DNA of 64,000 bases from Telluria antibiotica (GCF_011682055.1 NZ_JAAQOM010000017.1:62001-126000), one strand, 5' to 3'; positions 8,373 through 17,040 are shown, counted from the first letter of the stretch. Numbers and translations: made by a program. The notes: a model not told the origin generated them from the letters alone.

Positions 8373-9106
8373 CGGCGCCCCGCATTCTCGTCGCCGACGA
8401 CGAACCGCTGCTGCGCGCAGAACTCGTCGAGGCCCTGGAACGCCTGTGGCCCGAGGCCGACGTCGCCGTCGCGCAGGACGGTATCGAGGCATTGCGGCTG
8501 GGCCGCGACTGGATGCCGGACGTGGCCTTCCTCGACATCCGCATGCCGGGCCTGGACGGCCTGGAAGTGGCGCGCGTGTTCGGCGCGCGCACGCACGTCG
8601 TGTTCGTGACGGCCTACGGCGAGCACGCGCTGGCCGCGTTCGACGAAGGGGCCGTCGACTACGTCGTGAAGCCGATCGCGCTGGAGCGCCTTGCGCGCGC
8701 GGTCGAGCGCGTGCGCGCGCGCCTGGCGTCGCCGCCGCCGGACCTCACGCACCTCGTGTCCCGGTTGCGGCCCGTCCCGAAGGCGCCCGCGTGGCTGCAG
8801 GCGACGGTCGGCAACACGATCCACTTCATCGACCTGGCCGACGTCATCTATTTTTGCGCCGACGCCAAGTACACGCGCCTCGTGACGGACGGCCTGGAAG
8901 CCCACATCCGCCTGAGCCTGAAGGAGTTGGCCGATTCGCTCGACCCGGCCGCGTTCTGGCAGATCCACCGCGGCTATATGGTCGCCGTGCGGCGCATCGC
9001 CACTGCCGCGCGCGCCGAGGATGGCGCGCTGTGGGTGCACCTGCGCGGGCACAAGGCGCGGCTGCCCGTCAGCCAGCGCTTCCAGCACCTGTTCCGCGGG
9101 ATGTGA
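8369..9106 (+). CDS. LytTR-family response regulator
   Basis: A 245-residue regulator with an N-terminal receiver domain (acidic D10, D11; phospho-acceptor D56 in FLDIRMPG; T and K of the switch in FVTAYGEH and DYVVKPIA) and a C-terminal LytTR DNA-binding domain (ADVIYFCADAKYTRLVTD, FWQIHRGYMVAVRRI). The start overlaps the kinase stop (ATGA), showing translational coupling. It would bind direct-repeat promoters; the targets are not in evidence here, although the secreted-protein gene at 6760 is an obvious candidate. Confidence 0.92.
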   Translation: MTAPRILVADDEPLLRAELVEALERLWPEADVAVAQDGIEALRLGRDWMPDVAFLDIRMPGLDGLEVARVFGARTHVVFVTAYGEHALAAFDEGAVDYVVKPIALERLARAVERVRARLASPPPDLTHLVSRLRPVPKAPAWLQATVGNTIHFIDLADVIYFCADAKYTRLVTDGLEAHIRLSLKELADSLDPAAFWQIHRGYMVAVRRIATAARAEDGALWVHLRGHKARLPVSQRFQHLFRGM

Positions 9107-9109
9107 GGC

Positions 9110-9307
9110 TTACGCCAGCGCTTCCTTCGCAGCCTGCTCCGGGCTCAAGCCTTCGTAGAACATGTCGGTGAACCACTCGACCTGTTCCTCGATGTGTTCC
9201 TGCGCCTGTTTCTGCGTGGCGCCGCCGGCGACCAGGTGGTGCTCGACCTCGATGCACCAGTGGATGAGGGCCAGCGTCTCGTCGTCGAGTTGTTCTTTCT
9301 TTGCCAT
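9110..9307 (-). CDS. Small conserved-looking acidic protein
   Basis: A 65-residue protein (MAKKEQLDDETLALIHWC...) rich in acidic and glutamine residues and predicted helical, with no signal peptide or membrane segment. It starts two bases after the esterase stop on the same strand, so it is the last gene of that operon. Its end abuts the response regulator stop from the other side. I do not recognise the family; the good coupling and protein-like composition support a real gene. Confidence 0.6.
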   Translation of the reverse strand: MAKKEQLDDETLALIHWCIEVEHHLVAGGATQKQAQEHIEEQVEWFTDMFYEGLSPEQAAKEALA

Positions 9308-9309
9308 GG

Positions 9310-9978
9310 TCAGGCCAGTACTTTCTTCAGCCACGCCGAGATGTCCTGGACTTCTTCCAGGCACAGCGAGTGCTGCATTGCGTATTCGTGCCATTCGAGC
9401 GCGTAGCCCAGCGAGGCGAGCAGGTCGCGCGACGCCTCGGCGCGGTTGAACGGCACCACATTGTCGTAGCGGCCGTGCGCCATGAAGATCGGTGTCGATT
9501 TGCTGGCTTCCGTGCGCTCCGTCCCGAGCTGCGCGGACAGCGGCACGTAGCCCGACAGGCACAGCAGGCCCGCCAGCGTTTCCGGATGACGCAGGCCCGT
9601 CTGGATGGCCATCGCGCAGCCCTGCGAGAAGCCGGCCAGCACGATGCGCGAGGCGGGGATGCCGCGCGCCTTTTCGCGCGCGATGAACGCTTCGATGGCC
9701 TGCTGCGACGTGCGCAGGCCGTTCTCGTCTTCGCGCCGCGTGAGCTCCAGGCCCGAGATGTCGTACCAGGACCGCATCACGTAGCCGTTGTTGATCGTGA
9801 CCGGCATCGTCTTCGCATGCGGGAAGATGAAGCGGATGCCGGGCAGGCCGGCGAGATCCAGTTCGCGCACCATTGGCACGAAGTCGTTGCCGTCGGCGCC
9901 GAGGCCGTGCATCCAGATGATGGCGATCTCGGGGTTGTCGTTGGTCTCGATCTGGATGTGTTCGAGCAGTTCGCTCAT
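9310..9978 (-). CDS. Carboxylesterase / phospholipase-family alpha/beta hydrolase
   Basis: A 222-residue cytosolic esterase of the carboxylesterase II (EstB, acyl-protein thioesterase-like) family. The catalytic triad is visible: S118 in GFSQG, D172 in HGRYDNVVPF and H203 in YAMQHSLC. The oxyanion segment is MHGLGADGNDF. These enzymes cleave short acyl esters, and some remove acyl groups from lysophospholipids. The gene lies 19 bp after mog on the same strand and heads the small gene at 9110. Confidence 0.9.
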   Translation of the reverse strand: MSELLEHIQIETNDNPEIAIIWMHGLGADGNDFVPMVRELDLAGLPGIRFIFPHAKTMPVTINNGYVMRSWYDISGLELTRREDENGLRTSQQAIEAFIAREKARGIPASRIVLAGFSQGCAMAIQTGLRHPETLAGLLCLSGYVPLSAQLGTERTEASKSTPIFMAHGRYDNVVPFNRAEASRDLLASLGYALEWHEYAMQHSLCLEEVQDISAWLKKVLA

Positions 9979-9997
9979 GCGGTGTCCTCGTATGAAT

Positions 9998-10615
9998 TCA
10001 GGATGCGGCGGGCCGTTGCGCCGATTTCGGGCGGAAGGCCTTGCAGACGGCGGGATCGGTCTCGGCGTACGGGCCGCCGATCAGGTCGATGCAATACGGG
10101 ACGGCCGCAAAGATGCCGCCCACGACGGTCTTGCCGTCCGCGTCCTTCAAGCCTTCCAGCGTTTCCTTGATCGACTTGGGCTGGCCCGGCAGGTTCATGA
10201 TCAGCGCGGCGTGGTCGGGCGTTTCCCGGATCACGGCCGTCTGGCGCGACAGGATCGCCGTCGGCACGAAGTGCAGGCTGATCTGGCGCATCTGTTCGCC
10301 GAAGCCGGGCATTTCCTTCGTGCCCACGGCTACCGTCGCTTCCGGCGTGACGTCGCGCCGCGCGGGGCCCGTGCCGCCCGTCGTCAGCACGAGGTGGCAG
10401 CGGACCGTGTCGACCAGCTCGACCAGCGTCTGCTCGATGCTGGCGCGGTCGTCCGGGATCAGTCGGGTCTCGACGCGGAACGGCGTGACGAGCGCCGCTT
10501 CCAGCCATTCGCGCAGCGCGGGAATGCCCTTGTCCTCGTAGACGCCGCCGCTGGCGCGGTCCGAGACCGACACCAGGCCGACGATGAGCTCGTCGACTTT
10601 ATTGTCCAGACTCAT
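9998..10615 (-). CDS. mog: Molybdopterin adenylyltransferase
   Basis: A 205-residue MogA-type protein that adenylates molybdopterin before molybdate insertion. The family signature LVLTTGGTGPARRDVTPEA is present, as are the N-terminal GLVSVSDRASGGVYEDKG and the C-terminal MNLPGQPKSIKETL and YCIDLIGG. The gene overlaps darP by 17 bases, so it is the second gene of that operon. The length and domain order match free-standing Mog rather than the fused MoeA or gephyrin forms. Confidence 0.92.
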   Translation of the reverse strand: MSLDNKVDELIVGLVSVSDRASGGVYEDKGIPALREWLEAALVTPFRVETRLIPDDRASIEQTLVELVDTVRCHLVLTTGGTGPARRDVTPEATVAVGTKEMPGFGEQMRQISLHFVPTAILSRQTAVIRETPDHAALIMNLPGQPKSIKETLEGLKDADGKTVVGGIFAAVPYCIDLIGGPYAETDPAVCKAFRPKSAQRPAAS

Positions 10616-11204
10616 TGTCTTCGTCCTCGTCCTCGACGGCTTCCTCGTCCGCGGCGGCCTTCGGCGCCTTGGCGAGGTCCTTCAGGATCTGGAAGATTTC
10701 GCGGTAGGCCTTGGGCGGCTTGTTCTCGGCCTGTTCCTTGCGCGCGTTGCGGATCAGGGTGCGCAGGTGCTGCACGTCGAGGTGCGGGTGTTCTTCGAGC
10801 AGCTGGGTGAGGGCCTTGTCGTCGGCCAGCAGCTTGTCGCGGCGGCGCTCCAGCGCGTGCAACGCGGCCGCCTCGGCCTTCGAGGTGCCTTTCCAGCTCT
10901 CGATGGTGCGCTGGATGACGGCGACTTCTTCCTCGTCGAGGGAGCGCATCAGCTTGCCGACGAATTGCAGCTGGCGGCGCCGGCCTTCGTGGTTGGTGAT
11001 GGTCTGGCACATGAGGATGGCGTCGCGGACTTCCTCCGGCATCGGGACGCGCTTGACGCGGTCGCGCGGGGCCTCGATGAGCTGTTCTCCGAGCTTTTGC
11101 AGCTCGTTACTCTGGCGCTTGAGTTCGGACTTGGAAGGGCGGTCGTATTCCTGGTCGAACTCGTCGGAGCGGAAGCCGACGGAGCCGCGGTTGGCATTTG
11201 GCAT
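10599..11204 (-). CDS. darP: Ribosome-associated assembly factor DarP (YjgA, DUF615)
   Basis: A 201-residue, mostly helical, highly charged protein that matches the YjgA/DarP family, which binds the 50S subunit late in assembly. Typical segments are PSKSELKRQSNELQKLGEQL, MPEEVRDAILM, RRRQLQFVGKLMR and RRDKLLADD, with an acidic C-terminal tail (EDEDEDNESG). It is divergent from pmbA, the usual neighbour of yjgA in proteobacteria, which supports the call. Confidence 0.93.
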   Translation of the reverse strand: MPNANRGSVGFRSDEFDQEYDRPSKSELKRQSNELQKLGEQLIEAPRDRVKRVPMPEEVRDAILMCQTITNHEGRRRQLQFVGKLMRSLDEEEVAVIQRTIESWKGTSKAEAAALHALERRRDKLLADDKALTQLLEEHPHLDVQHLRTLIRNARKEQAENKPPKAYREIFQILKDLAKAPKAAADEEAVEDEDEDNESGQ

Positions 11205-11254
11205 GATGATCTGGGCGACAGGCGCACGGCCCGGCGGTAAAAACGGTAAACGGC

Positions 11255-11263
11255 TGCTATGAT
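11255..11263 (+). promoter_or_regulatory. Extended -10 promoter candidate for pmbA
   Basis: The sequence TGCTATGAT matches an extended -10 element (TGnTATAAT) with one mismatch in the hexamer at 11258-11263. It lies 32 bp before the pmbA start. No good -35 hexamer is seen 17 bp upstream, as expected for an extended -10 promoter. Confidence 0.45.
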
Positions 11264-11295
11264 AACTGTTTTAGGGCTCGCCACGAAAAACACAC

Positions 11296-12648
11296 ATGAA
11301 CGACACCGTCTTCACCCATACCCAGGATCAGCTCAAGCAGCTCGCACAGGACGTGCTGGCCATTGCCAAGGAAACGGGCGCCAGCGATGCCTCGGTCGAG
11401 ATCAGCGAGGGTAGCGGACTGGCGGTGACGGTGCGCAAGGGCCAGGTCGAGACCATCGAACAGAACAAGGACAAGGGCATCGGCGTGACCGTCTACTGCG
11501 GCAAGCGCCGCGGCCACGCGAACACGTCCGACTTCTCGCGCGATTCGCTGCGTGCCACGGTCGAGGCGGCGTACAACATCGCCCGCTTCACCGCCGAGGA
11601 CCCGGCCGCAGGCCTGCCCGACGCCGAGCTGCTGGAAACGAACCCCCGCGACCTGCGCCTGTGCTACCCATGGGGCATCAGCGCCGAGGACGCCGTGGTC
11701 ATCGCCCAGCGCTGCGAGGCAGCCGCCTTTGCCGTCGACAAGCGCGTGACGAACAGCGAAGGCGCCAGCGTCTACGTGCAGCAGTCGCACTTCGTGGCGG
11801 CAAACTCGCTTGGCTTCTGCGCCGGCTACCCGTTCTCGCGCCACACGCTGTCCGTGGCGCCGATCGCCGGCAAGGGCGCCCACATGCAGCGCGACGACTG
11901 GTATTCGTCGGCGCGCGATCCGAAGAAACTGGGCGACCCGGAAAAGATCGGCCGCTACGCCGCCGAACGCGCCCTCGCGCGCCTGAACGCGCGCAAGCTC
12001 GACACGCGCACGTGCCCCGTGCTGTTCGAGGCCCCGCTGGCTGCCGGCCTGCTGGGCGCTTTCGTCCAGGCAACCTCCGGCGGCGCGCTGTACCGAAAGT
12101 CGAGCTTCCTGCTCGATTCGCTGGGCACCAGCATCTTCCCGTCGCACATCCAGATCGTCGAAGACCCGCATTTGATCGGTGGCGTGGGCTCGGCCCCGTT
12201 CGACGAAGAGGGCGTACGCACGCAGCGCCGCAAGGTCGTCAGCGACGGCGTGCTGCAGGGCTATTTCCTATCGTCGTACTCGGCCCGCAAGCTGGGCATG
12301 CAGACGACGGGCAACGCGGGCGGCTCGCACAACCTGGAACTCGTCTCGAAGGACACGAAGATCGCGGACGACTTCGAAGGCATGCTGCGCAAGATGGGTA
12401 CCGGTTTGCTCGTCACGGAGCTGATGGGGCAGGGCACGAACTACGTCACGGGCGATTATTCGCGCGGCGCGTCCGGCTATTGGGTCGAGAACGGTGTCAT
12501 CCAGTATCCCGTCGAAGAAATCACGATCGCGGGCAATATGAAGGACATGTTCCAGGCGATCGTCGGCGTCGGCAACGACGTGCTGACGCGCGGTAACAAG
12601 TCGACCGGTTCCATCCTGCTCGAGAAAATGGTGGTCGCCGGCAATTAA
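11296..12648 (+). CDS. pmbA: Metalloprotease PmbA (TldE)
   Basis: A 450-residue TldD/PmbA-family protein, one partner of the TldD-TldE heterodimer that degrades peptides and matures modified peptides. The N-terminal half holds DASVEISEGSGLAVTVRKGQVETIE, and the C-terminal half holds MGQGTNYVTGDYSRGASGYWVENG and PVEEITIAGN, both family hallmarks. Active-site metal residues reside in TldD, which is not in this window. It is divergent from darP, as in many relatives. Confidence 0.95.
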   Translation: MNDTVFTHTQDQLKQLAQDVLAIAKETGASDASVEISEGSGLAVTVRKGQVETIEQNKDKGIGVTVYCGKRRGHANTSDFSRDSLRATVEAAYNIARFTAEDPAAGLPDAELLETNPRDLRLCYPWGISAEDAVVIAQRCEAAAFAVDKRVTNSEGASVYVQQSHFVAANSLGFCAGYPFSRHTLSVAPIAGKGAHMQRDDWYSSARDPKKLGDPEKIGRYAAERALARLNARKLDTRTCPVLFEAPLAAGLLGAFVQATSGGALYRKSSFLLDSLGTSIFPSHIQIVEDPHLIGGVGSAPFDEEGVRTQRRKVVSDGVLQGYFLSSYSARKLGMQTTGNAGGSHNLELVSKDTKIADDFEGMLRKMGTGLLVTELMGQGTNYVTGDYSRGASGYWVENGVIQYPVEEITIAGNMKDMFQAIVGVGNDVLTRGNKSTGSILLEKMVVAGN

Positions 12649-12712
12649 CGGTCGCTGAGGGGAGCGCGTGCGGATTCGGGCATGCCGCACGCGACATCCG
12701 GGTTCCTGTAAT

Positions 12713-12730
12713 AATGTGCACATGCACATT
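12713..12730. promoter_or_regulatory. Perfect 18-bp palindrome, candidate operator of nfsB
   Basis: AATGTGCA and TGCACATT are separated by two bases. The element follows an AATAAT hexamer at 12710-12715 that could serve as a -10 box, and lies 20 bp before the nfsB start, so a bound repressor would block the promoter. The regulator is unknown. Confidence 0.5.
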
Positions 12731-12749
12731 TTTTGAAGAAAGGAACCCG

Positions 12750-13403
12750 ATGGATATCCTCGCCGCCGCCCGCAAGCGCTACACCGCCAAAGCGTACGAC
12801 CCGTCCCGCCGCGTGCCGGAAGACACGATGCAGCAGATCTACGAAGTGCTGCGCAACAGCCCCTCGTCCGTGAACTCGCAGCCGTGGCACTTCATCGTCG
12901 CCAGCACGCCGGAAGCGAAGGCGCGCCTGGCCAGGGGCGTGCAAGGCCCGTACAGCTACAACGAGGCGAAGATCCTGAATGCCTCGCACGTGATCCTGTT
13001 CTGCACGCGTGTGGATGCCGAAGGCGGCCACCTGGACCATCTGCTCGAGCAGGAACAGCGCGACGGCCGCTTCAAGGACGATGCCGCCAAGGCGGGCCAG
13101 GCCAAGGGCCGGCTCGGCTACGTCAACCTGCACCGCTACACGCTGAAGGACTTGCCGCAGTGGTTCGAGAAGCAGGCCTATATCGCGCTGGGCAATGCCA
13201 TGCTGGCCGCCAGCGCGCTGGGCGTGGACACGACGCCGATGGAAGGCCTCGACCCCGCTGCGCTGGACGCGGAACTGGGCCTGCACGAGAAGGGCCTCGC
13301 GAGCCTCGTCCTGCTGAGCTTCGGCTACCACGCCGACAGCGATTTCAATGCCGCGCTGCCGAAGTCGCGCTTGGCGCAGGAACAGGTGTTCACCTTCCTG
13401 TAA
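12750..13403 (+). CDS. nfsB: NAD(P)H-dependent nitroreductase, NfsB type
   Basis: A 217-residue flavin-dependent nitroreductase resembling oxygen-insensitive NfsB, which reduces nitroaromatics and quinones. The FMN-binding segments are present: ARKRYTAKAYD at the start, NSPSSVNSQPWHFIV, and EKQAYIALGNAMLAASALGVDTTPMEG. The ATG at 12750 is chosen because GAAGAAAGGA lies at a good distance before it; the earlier in-frame ATG falls in the palindrome. It stands alone, between pmbA and a double hairpin terminator. Confidence 0.92.
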   Translation: MDILAAARKRYTAKAYDPSRRVPEDTMQQIYEVLRNSPSSVNSQPWHFIVASTPEAKARLARGVQGPYSYNEAKILNASHVILFCTRVDAEGGHLDHLLEQEQRDGRFKDDAAKAGQAKGRLGYVNLHRYTLKDLPQWFEKQAYIALGNAMLAASALGVDTTPMEGLDPAALDAELGLHEKGLASLVLLSFGYHADSDFNAALPKSRLAQEQVFTFL

Positions 13404-13414
13404 GCGGCATGAAA

Positions 13415-13479
13415 AACGCCACGGTGCGCGGAGCAGCCGTGGCGTTCGTCGTTCAAGACGGGGCGAGCGCCCCGTTTTT
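13415..13479. terminator. Two consecutive hairpins, bidirectional terminator
   Basis: A ten-base stem (13415-13424 with 13437-13446) is followed by a seven-base GC stem (13458-13464 with 13469-13475) and a T run. It separates the nfsB stop from the convergent carboxypeptidase stop at 13479, so it can end both transcripts. Confidence 0.75.
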
Positions 13480-14615
13480 CATTTCTCCAGCTGACGGACC
13501 GCCAGCAGGACCGGCTGCAGCACGGCCGCACCGAGGCGCGCGCTGCGGGCGCCATCCCAGCCGACTTGCGGATCGGGGTCGTTGGCGTTGTCCTTGAACG
13601 GCAGTTCCAAGGTCAGCGACAGGCAGCCGAATGCGTGGGTCACGTACGGCGAACCCATCGTCAGCACCTCGTCCGTGTACGGCTCCTTCGGGTAGCCGTG
13701 GACGTCCTGGAAGTCGGGACTGGCGATCATGAATGCGTCCGAGAACGCCTTTTGCGCGGCGGCCTGCTCGGCCGTGAACGTGGGCAGGGCGTCGGAGCCG
13801 GCGATGAAGACGTACGGCAGGCCCTCGTCGCCATGCACGTCGAGGCACAGGTCGACGCCCGTCTCTTCCATTTTCTTGCGGACCAGGAAGACTTCCGGGC
13901 TGCGTTCCATCGACGGGTTCAGCCACTCGCGGTTCAGGTTCGCGCCGGCGGCGTTCGTGCGCAGGTTGCCGCGGACGGAGCCGTCCGGGTTCATGTTCGG
14001 CACGACGTAGAACACGGTCTCCTTCAGCAGCTGGCGGCCGAACGGGTGCGCCGGGTCGAGCAGGGCGTCGAGCATGCCTTCGACGAACCACTCGGCCATC
14101 GTCTCGCCCGGGTGCTGGCGCGCGATGACCCAGACCTTCTTCTTGCCGGCGTCCGGTTCGCCGATGACGAGCAGGTTCAGGTCGCGGCCGTCGATGGTCG
14201 AGCCGAGGTCCAGCATGCGCACGTGCTCCGACATCTGGGCGCGGTCCAGCAGTTCCAGGTGGCGCTCCCACGAATAGGGTTCGAAATAGGCGTAGTAGAC
14301 GCTGTCCATCGCGGGCGCGTGTTCGATCGTCAGCACCTGCCCGTCGAAGCGCGTCGGCACGCGGAACCAGTTCACGCGGTCGTAGCTGGCCATCGCCTGG
14401 TAATCTTCCCAGCCCTTCGGATACGCCGACTGGCCGGCATTGAGCAGGCGGATCGTGCACGGCTCGCCCTGCGCGCCCTGCAGGCGGAAGTAGAACCACT
14501 GGGCGAAGTCGGCGTGGGAATCCTTGCGGATGTTCAGGTCGATGGCGTGCGCGCTCGTGGCGTTCACGATCTCGATGGCGCCAGCGTCGAACTGGCTGCT
14601 GATCTTGATAGACAT
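13479..14615 (-). CDS. M14-family zinc carboxypeptidase (cytosolic carboxypeptidase-like)
   Basis: A 378-residue protein with an N-terminal beta domain (WFYFRLQG, as in the cytosolic carboxypeptidase group) and a C-terminal M14 peptidase domain. Zinc ligands fit H168 and E171 in RQHPGETMAEWF and H261 in CLDVHGDEG. NMNPDGSVRGNLRTNAAG gives the substrate-carboxylate arginine, and LTLELPF holds the catalytic glutamate. There is no signal peptide, so it acts in the cytoplasm. Eukaryotic relatives trim glutamate side chains; the bacterial substrate is not known. Confidence 0.9.
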   Translation of the reverse strand: MSIKISSQFDAGAIEIVNATSAHAIDLNIRKDSHADFAQWFYFRLQGAQGEPCTIRLLNAGQSAYPKGWEDYQAMASYDRVNWFRVPTRFDGQVLTIEHAPAMDSVYYAYFEPYSWERHLELLDRAQMSEHVRMLDLGSTIDGRDLNLLVIGEPDAGKKKVWVIARQHPGETMAEWFVEGMLDALLDPAHPFGRQLLKETVFYVVPNMNPDGSVRGNLRTNAAGANLNREWLNPSMERSPEVFLVRKKMEETGVDLCLDVHGDEGLPYVFIAGSDALPTFTAEQAAAQKAFSDAFMIASPDFQDVHGYPKEPYTDEVLTMGSPYVTHAFGCLSLTLELPFKDNANDPDPQVGWDGARSARLGAAVLQPVLLAVRQLEK

Positions 14616-14753
14616 GGTGTGTCCTGTTGTTGTTGGCTGTGAGGCGGCATGATACCGCTTTCGCCGGCGGAATCGGATGCTCTGCTCGCGCGCAAAGATT
14701 GACGCCGGGCCTGCTGCTACTGTTCTTGCTTGGCCTCATCGAGGAGACGGAGC

Positions 14754-15008
14754 ATGACGACTATCCGCGTGGCGCGGCCGGAAATCACGAGCATCGACCG
14801 GCGCGGCTTCTGGCTGTGCTGGCGCGAGGAAGAGCTGTACCTGCCGTTCGCGCTGTTTCCCTGGTTCGAGCATGCGACCGTCGCTCAGCTGTGCCGCATC
14901 GAACACCTGGGCCGCGAATGCCTGTACTGGCCCGGGCTGGACCTGGAACTCGCGCTGGACCGGATCCGCGATCCGATGGCGGCCGCGCAATTCGCCGTCG
15001 ATTGCTGA
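14754..15008 (+). CDS. DUF2442-like protein
   Basis: An 84-residue protein with the pattern of DUF2442: a short beta-rich N-terminus, LPFALFPWFEHATVAQL, and LGRECLYWPGLDLELALDRI (the P-L-F-P, A-T and W-P-x-L-D marks). The start at 14754 follows GAGGAGA at 14741-14747. Family members are small and of unknown role, and some accompany DUF4160 toxin-like genes; no such partner is seen here. It ends exactly where the convergent paaX gene ends. Confidence 0.7.
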   Translation: MTTIRVARPEITSIDRRGFWLCWREEELYLPFALFPWFEHATVAQLCRIEHLGRECLYWPGLDLELALDRIRDPMAAAQFAVDC

Positions 15009-15935
15009 TCAGCGCAGCCCGCCGAACCGGTCGTACAGGCCCGCATCCGCCTCGGGCGCGTCCGCATCCGCGCGCCGCAGCACGTCCATCAGGTGGCGCT
15101 CGGCCGGCTCCCACACGAGCCGGTAGGTCGCCTGCGCCAGCGCATACGCTTCCGACCCCGGCCACGGCTGCGGCAGCAGCGCGAGCGGCAGCATCGGATC
15201 GTGCAGCTGGACGCGGCGGTACGCATGGATCAGCAAGGTGCGCACGATGAACGCCTGCTGCGGTTCCGGCGTCGGTTCCCTCCGCAGCACGTCCAGCAGC
15301 GGCGTGAATTGCTCGATGAAGCGGCGGTAGCCCGTCACGACGGCGGACAAGTCCCAGCCTTCGCGCACGAGCTCGGCCAGCGGGCGCGCGCCGACGTCCG
15401 GCAGCTCCGTCGCGGCGCACACGAAGACCTTGCCGCTGGCTTCCACGCGCCGCAACACCTCGGCGACGCCGTCCAGGTCGGCCGCCGGATGCGCGAGCAG
15501 GCCCGGCGCCAGCATGGCAAAACCTTCCCATTCGAGTTCCTTGCGCACGGCCGCGCGCAGGGCGCTGTCGATGCTCCCGTTGGGCGCGAGCAGCAGGGTC
15601 CAGCGGCCGTCCCAGTCCACGCCCGGCGAGGCATAGATGCGGTGGTTCGCGCGGGCGAAGCGGGGCGCGGCAGCGGGCTGCAGCGCATAGCTGCTGCGCC
15701 GGCCCTCGCGCTGCGCCACCAGCCAGCCTTCCTGCACGAGGCGGAACACGCTCGTGCGCACGAGCCGGTCCGTCACGTCGAGCGGCGCCATCAGCTCGAT
15801 CAGGCTGCCCAGCCACAGGCGCGCGCCGTGCGGCGCAATGGCGTCGCCGAAGATCGTCATCACGAGCGATTTGGAACGGGGCGGGTCGGTCTCGAGGAAG
15901 TGGGCGATCCACTCCTGGCTGCTGGTCGGGGTCAT
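15009..15935 (-). CDS. paaX: Phenylacetate-responsive repressor PaaX
   Basis: A 308-residue PaaX-family regulator. The N-terminal winged helix covers about residues 20-95 (SLVMTIFGDAIAPHG, TSVFRLVQEGWLVAQREGRRSSY) and is followed by the PaaX central and C-terminal domains (DGRWTLLLAPNG, FIVRTLLIHAYRRVQLHDPMLP). In Escherichia coli PaaX represses the paa operon and is released by phenylacetyl-CoA. The gene is divergent from paaA across 104 bp, as expected for a local repressor. Many Betaproteobacteria instead use the TetR-type PaaR, so the presence of PaaX here is worth noting. Confidence 0.93.
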   Translation of the reverse strand: MTPTSSQEWIAHFLETDPPRSKSLVMTIFGDAIAPHGARLWLGSLIELMAPLDVTDRLVRTSVFRLVQEGWLVAQREGRRSSYALQPAAAPRFARANHRIYASPGVDWDGRWTLLLAPNGSIDSALRAAVRKELEWEGFAMLAPGLLAHPAADLDGVAEVLRRVEASGKVFVCAATELPDVGARPLAELVREGWDLSAVVTGYRRFIEQFTPLLDVLRREPTPEPQQAFIVRTLLIHAYRRVQLHDPMLPLALLPQPWPGSEAYALAQATYRLVWEPAERHLMDVLRRADADAPEADAGLYDRFGGLR

Positions 15936-16039
15936 GGGCTGCGATTCTACCGCGTCTCAATATGATTCAAAATTTCGCTATACATCTATATTCCTGTATC
16001 GTATTATGGTTTCAGACAGAGCACAATCGGAGACTGATC
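15936..16039. promoter_or_regulatory. paaX-paaA divergent control region
   Basis: An AT-rich 104-bp gap in a GC-rich surrounding. It contains TGATTC at 15963-15968, which matches one half of the E. coli PaaX site, but no clear GAATCA partner. An inverted repeat ATACA-N10-TGTAT lies at 15980-15999, and TATATT (15987-15992) and TATTAT (16002-16007) could be -10 boxes. Which of these is the PaaX operator cannot be settled by eye. Confidence 0.5.
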
Positions 16040-17029
16040 ATGTATGCACAGATGGTGGACACGGGGCTGAAACAGGTCCAGACCCGCGCCGACATGAGCG
16101 AGGAAGAGCAGGCGTTCCAGGCGCGCGTCGACGCCGGCGTGAAGATCGAGCCGAAGGACTGGATGCCCGAGGCGTACCGCAAGACCCTGATCCGCCAGAT
16201 TTCCCAGCACGCGCATTCCGAGATCGTCGGCCAGCTGCCGGAAGGTAACTGGGTGACGCGGGCGCCGACGCTCAAACGCAAATCCATCCTGCTGGCCAAG
16301 ATCCAGGACGAAGCCGGTCACGGCCTGTACCTGTACAGCGCCGCCGAGACGCTGGGCGTGTCGCGCGACGAACTGCTGGCCGCCCTGCACGCCGGCAAGG
16401 CGAAGTACTCGAGCATCTTCAATTACCCGACCTTGACCTGGGCCGACATCGGCGCCATCGGCTGGCTGGTGGACGGCTCCGCGATCATCAACCAGATCCC
16501 GCTGTGCCGCTGTTCGTATGGCCCGTATGCACGGGCGATGATCCGCGTGTGCAAGGAAGAGTCGTTCCACGCGCGCCAGGGCTACGACATCATGATGAAG
16601 CTCGCGCAGGGCACGCCCGAACAGAAGGCGATGGCGCAGGACGCCCTGAACCGCTGGTGGTGGCCGTCGTTGATGATGTTCGGCCCGTCCGACGCGGAAT
16701 CCGTCAACAGCGCCCAGTCGACCGCCTGGCGCATCAAGCTGTTCTCGAACGACGAGCTGCGCCAGCGCATGGTCGACCAGACCGTGCCCCAGGCCGAATT
16801 CCTTGGGCTGACCATTCCCGATCCGGACCTCGAGTGGAACGAGGAACGGGGCCATTACGACTTTGGCGAGATCGACTGGGAAGAGTTCTACAACGTCCTC
16901 AAGGGCAACGGCCCCTGCAACAAGGACCGGTTGCGCACGCGCGTGAAGGCATACGAGGACGGCGCGTGGTTCCGCGAGGCGCTCGTCGCGCACGCCGAGA
17001 AGCAGGCTGCAAAGAAGGCCGCCGCGTGA
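16040..17029 (+). CDS. paaA: Phenylacetyl-CoA 1,2-epoxidase subunit PaaA
   Basis: The catalytic di-iron subunit (329 residues) of the multicomponent oxygenase that turns phenylacetyl-CoA into its ring 1,2-epoxide. The two iron-binding helix motifs are visible: KIQDEAGHG in the first half and CKEESFHARQGYD (E-E-x-x-H) in the second. NRWWWPSLMMFGP is strongly conserved in PaaA. MYAQMVDTG is taken as the start, with CGGAGA before it; the longer frame from 15962 is AT-rich promoter DNA. A repeat pair separates it from paaB. Confidence 0.96.
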   Translation: MYAQMVDTGLKQVQTRADMSEEEQAFQARVDAGVKIEPKDWMPEAYRKTLIRQISQHAHSEIVGQLPEGNWVTRAPTLKRKSILLAKIQDEAGHGLYLYSAAETLGVSRDELLAALHAGKAKYSSIFNYPTLTWADIGAIGWLVDGSAIINQIPLCRCSYGPYARAMIRVCKEESFHARQGYDIMMKLAQGTPEQKAMAQDALNRWWWPSLMMFGPSDAESVNSAQSTAWRIKLFSNDELRQRMVDQTVPQAEFLGLTIPDPDLEWNEERGHYDFGEIDWEEFYNVLKGNGPCNKDRLRTRVKAYEDGAWFREALVAHAEKQAAKKAAA

Positions 17030-17040
17030 CGTGATGCGAC

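Noticed and set aside
15936..16039. A complete E. coli-type PaaX operator (TGATTC with spaced GAATCA)
   Set aside because: Only the TGATTC half is present; the second half could not be found at the expected distance.
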